Positions 6,178 to 7,378 of a DNA stretch of 7,378 bases are shown here, piece by piece (within the stretch, counting starts at the first letter, position 1; each line of letters starts with the position of its first letter). The translations under genes and the position numbers were made by a program. The notes under the pieces are model-generated. The model worked only from the letters and a program-made list of their open reading frames with translations. It was not told where the DNA came from and did not search any database. Source of the DNA: an uncultured Clostridia bacterium (lineage in GTDB: Bacteria > Bacillota > Clostridia > Christensenellales > UBA1242); assembly GCA_946610655.1 (NCBI GenBank), contig CAMOCH010000043.1:1-7378 (forward strand). Direction: 5' to 3'.

Positions 6178-6372
6178 TTATCTAATTAGTAATACGATTA
6201 AAAGCGCAGATGCACTAACTATCATAGCAATTAATCTAATTTTTGTAATTTTTCTGTTTGTTGACACATCATTTCTTGAATCTTTTGGAAAAAATAATGG
6301 TGTAACAATCATTGCAACTATGCCCAAAAACATAACAATCAAAAAAATTATTTTAAATACGGTTTTTACCAT
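6178..6372 (-). CDS. Small two-helix membrane protein in operon with valS
   Basis: A 64-residue protein with two predicted membrane segments, about residues 5-28 (VFKIIFLIVMFLGIVAMIV...) and 45-63 (IRLIAMIVSASALLIVLLI). They are joined by a polar loop of about 16 residues rich in K, R, D, N and S (PKDSRNDVSTNRKITK). ATG 6372 follows GGAG (6381-6384) by eight bases, and the stop codon is 16 bases before valS, so the two genes are very likely co-transcribed. I do not recognise the family. Its hairpin topology and size are common in small uncharacterised membrane proteins. A role related to tRNA charging is not implied; it may simply share the promoter. Codon and base composition resemble its neighbours. 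Confidence 0.75.
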   Translation of the reverse strand: MVKTVFKIIFLIVMFLGIVAMIVTPLFFPKDSRNDVSTNRKITKIRLIAMIVSASALLIVLLIR

Positions 6373-6383
6373 GTGATTCTCTC

Positions 6384-6412
6384 CACTATAGTTAATATAT
6401 TAACATATAGTG
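6384..6412. promoter_or_regulatory. 29-bp palindrome, candidate operator for the valS operon
   Basis: CACTATA (6384-6390), a perfect 14-bp palindrome GTTAATATATTAAC (6391-6404), one extra A and TATAGTG (6406-6412) form a near-perfect dyad. It sits directly upstream of the ribosome site of the small membrane-protein gene. It covers the likely -10 and start region of the minus-strand promoter. That position suits a repressor-binding site. No known regulator box is recognised. Confidence 0.5.
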
Positions 6413-6426
6413 ACCAAAAATATCAA
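6397..6426 (-). promoter_or_regulatory. Candidate promoter of the membrane-protein/valS operon
   Basis: On the minus strand TTGATA (6421-6426, five of six) is 18 bases from TAATAT (6397-6402, four of six), giving a start near 6390 and a leader of under 20 bases. An alternative pairing is TTGTGC (6427-6432) with TATATG (6404-6409). The -10 lies inside the 6384-6412 palindrome. The assignment is tentative. Confidence 0.35.
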
Positions 6427-6450
6427 GCACAAAACATAAAAACAACATTT

Positions 6451-6478
6451 TTAACACAAAAAAAATTATTGTCATAAT
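6451..6478 (+). promoter_or_regulatory. Promoter of the substrate-binding lipoprotein gene
   Basis: TTAACA (6451-6456) and CATAAT (6473-6478) each match five of six consensus positions and are 16 bases apart. Transcription would begin near 6485, at the left edge of the hairpin 6483-6511, leaving a leader of about 50 bases before the TTG start. Confidence 0.5.
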
Positions 6479-6482
6479 ATAT

Positions 6483-6511
6483 TTTAGGAATTTGTTTTTA
6501 CAAATTCTAAA
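6483..6511 (+). promoter_or_regulatory. Imperfect inverted repeat in the leader of the lipoprotein gene
   Basis: TTTAGGAATTTG (6483-6494) pairs with CAAATTCTAAA (6501-6511) around the loop TTTTTA, with one bulged G. It starts at the predicted transcription start and ends seven bases before the AAGGAGG at 6518-6524. It could be an operator for a repressor, or an mRNA hairpin at the 5' end. It lacks a T tract after it, so it is not a terminator, and it is too short for a metabolite riboswitch. Confidence 0.4.
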
Positions 6512-6533
6512 TATTACAAGGAGGAAATAGTTT

Positions 6534-7378
6534 TTGAAAAAATTTTTATGTTTTGCTTTAAGTTTGATGCTTGTTATATGTTCTTCCATCATGTTTGTTG
6601 GATGCAAAGACAACTCATCTAGTTCTGGTAAAGTGAGAATTAATGAAGTAACTCATAGTGTTTTTTATGCTCCACTTTATGTTGCAATAAACAATGGATA
6701 TCTTAAAGATTATGGAATTGAAGTTGAACTTACCAATGGTGGTGGCAGTGATAGCAGTATGACTGCTCTGCTTTCTGGTCAAGCAGACATTGCTTTAATG
6801 GGCCCAGAAACCGTGGTTTATGTTGCATCAAATGGCAGCACAAATTACCCAAAAGTTTTCGGTCAACTTACAAAAAGAGATGGTTCATTCTTAATTTCTA
6901 AAACAAAGTACACAAATTTTAACTGGAAAACAGATTTACAAAATAAAACTGTTATCGCTGGCCGAAAAGGTGGTCTTCCTGCAATGACTTTTGAATGGGT
7001 TGTTAACTCAAACAAACTTTATAACGGGGTTAACATTACTCTCGACACAAACACTGCATTTAATATGATGGTACCTGTGTTTGAAAGCACAGATGCAGAA
7101 TTTTGTACAATGTTTGAGCCAACAGCCAGTGAATTTGTTAATAGCGGCAAAGGTTACTTGGTTGGCAGCGTTGGTGAATATAGTGGCGAAATTCCATATA
7201 CTTGCTTTATGGCTAAACCAAGCTACATAAGCTCTAACTCTACTTTGGTTGAAAACTTTTTAAGAGCAATAAACAAAGCATACAAATTTATTATGAATAA
7301 CACTGGAGACGTTGTTGCACAAAGTTTGCAAGCTTCTTTTGAAACAACAAGTTTGCAAAGTTTGGCTGCTGCAGTTAA
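6534..7378 (+). CDS. ABC transporter substrate-binding lipoprotein, NMT1/SsuA/ThiY-like (3' end outside window)
   Basis: The frame is open from TTG 6534 to the window end (281 codons). AGGAGG (6519-6524) is nine bases before the TTG, and no ATG preserves the signal peptide, so TTG is the start. Residues 1-23 are a lipoprotein signal: M-K-K, a hydrophobic core, then FVGC with the lipidated cysteine at 24, followed by a Ser-rich linker. The mature part begins VRINEVTHSVFYAPLYVAINNGY (34-56) and continues GIEVELTNGGGSDSSMTALLSGQADIALMGPE (61-92). This is the ligand-cleft signature of periplasmic-binding proteins of the nitrate/sulfonate/pyrimidine class (NitT/TauT). Later stretches such as FEPTASEF and IPYTCFMAKPSYI fit the same family. 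Usual length is about 320-340 residues, so about 40-60 are missing. The ligand cannot be told from sequence; permease and ATPase genes would be expected just downstream. Confidence 0.9.
   Translation, partial: MKKFLCFALSLMLVICSSIMFVGCKDNSSSSGKVRINEVTHSVFYAPLYVAINNGYLKDYGIEVELTNGGGSDSSMTALLSGQADIALMGPETVVYVASNGSTNYPKVFGQLTKRDGSFLISKTKYTNFNWKTDLQNKTVIAGRKGGLPAMTFEWVVNSNKLYNGVNITLDTNTAFNMMVPVFESTDAEFCTMFEPTASEFVNSGKGYLVGSVGEYSGEIPYTCFMAKPSYISSNSTLVENFLRAINKAYKFIMNNTGDVVAQSLQASFETTSLQSLAAAV

Noticed and set aside
6162..6533. T-box leader or TPP riboswitch upstream of valS or the NMT1-like gene
   Set aside because: No T-box sequence (TGGNACCGCG) or antiterminator/terminator pair is seen on the minus strand, and the plus-strand leader of about 50 bases is too short and lacks TPP-riboswitch conserved blocks.
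6392..6613. A 73-codon frame on the minus strand upstream of the valS operon
   Set aside because: It covers the divergent promoters, the palindrome and the signal-peptide codons of the lipoprotein gene, has no convincing ribosome site, and its Phe/Lys/Ile-rich product reflects base composition.

Overview
The window looks like chromosomal DNA from a low-GC (by eye about 30 %) Gram-positive bacterium of the Bacillota, most likely a clostridial relative. The signs are a Veg-family protein, a SPOCS (DUF3794)-LysM protein of SipL type, a clostridial-style valyl-tRNA synthetase with cysteine zinc-knuckle pairs, strong AGGAGG Shine-Dalgarno sites and near-consensus sigma-A promoters. An uncultured gut lineage would fit, but that is inference. 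There are no transposases, phage genes, CRISPR arrays, rRNAs or tRNAs.

Layout, left to right. (1) Positions 1-40, minus strand: the first 13 codons of a probable GreA transcript-cleavage factor, with a perfect TTGACA-N17-TATAAT promoter at 69-97. (2) 187-450, plus: an 87-residue conserved-looking protein of unknown function, with its own promoter, ending at a bidirectional terminator (451-476). (3) 475-1425, minus: a Rho-like protein with an N-terminal RhoN/SAP-like domain, an RGRP AT-hook-like motif, a Rho-type cold-shock RNA-binding domain and what looks like a decayed ATPase domain without a P-loop. (4) 1426-1722: its promoter, a possible 25-codon membrane microprotein (1527-1604, minus) and the terminator of the next gene. 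(5) 1723-3171, minus: the SPOCS-LysM protein, divergent from (6) veg (3291-3539, plus). (7) A second bidirectional terminator (3538-3566) separates veg from valS (3570-6161, minus), which is preceded by a 64-residue two-helix membrane protein (6178-6372) in an apparent two-gene operon. (8) A divergent control region (6373-6533) holds a 29-bp palindrome, a plus-strand promoter and a hairpin. (9) 6534-7378, plus: an NMT1/SsuA-type substrate-binding lipoprotein that starts with TTG and runs off the right edge.

Functionally this is mostly housekeeping: transcription (GreA, Rho-like), translation (ValS), an envelope/spore-coat-type pair (SPOCS-LysM with Veg) and the start of an ABC importer locus. 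The best candidate for something undescribed is the Rho-like protein, which keeps Rho's RNA-binding front end but seems to have lost ATP binding. Next are the 25-residue membrane peptide, the valS-linked membrane protein, and the palindrome in the valS/lipoprotein control region.
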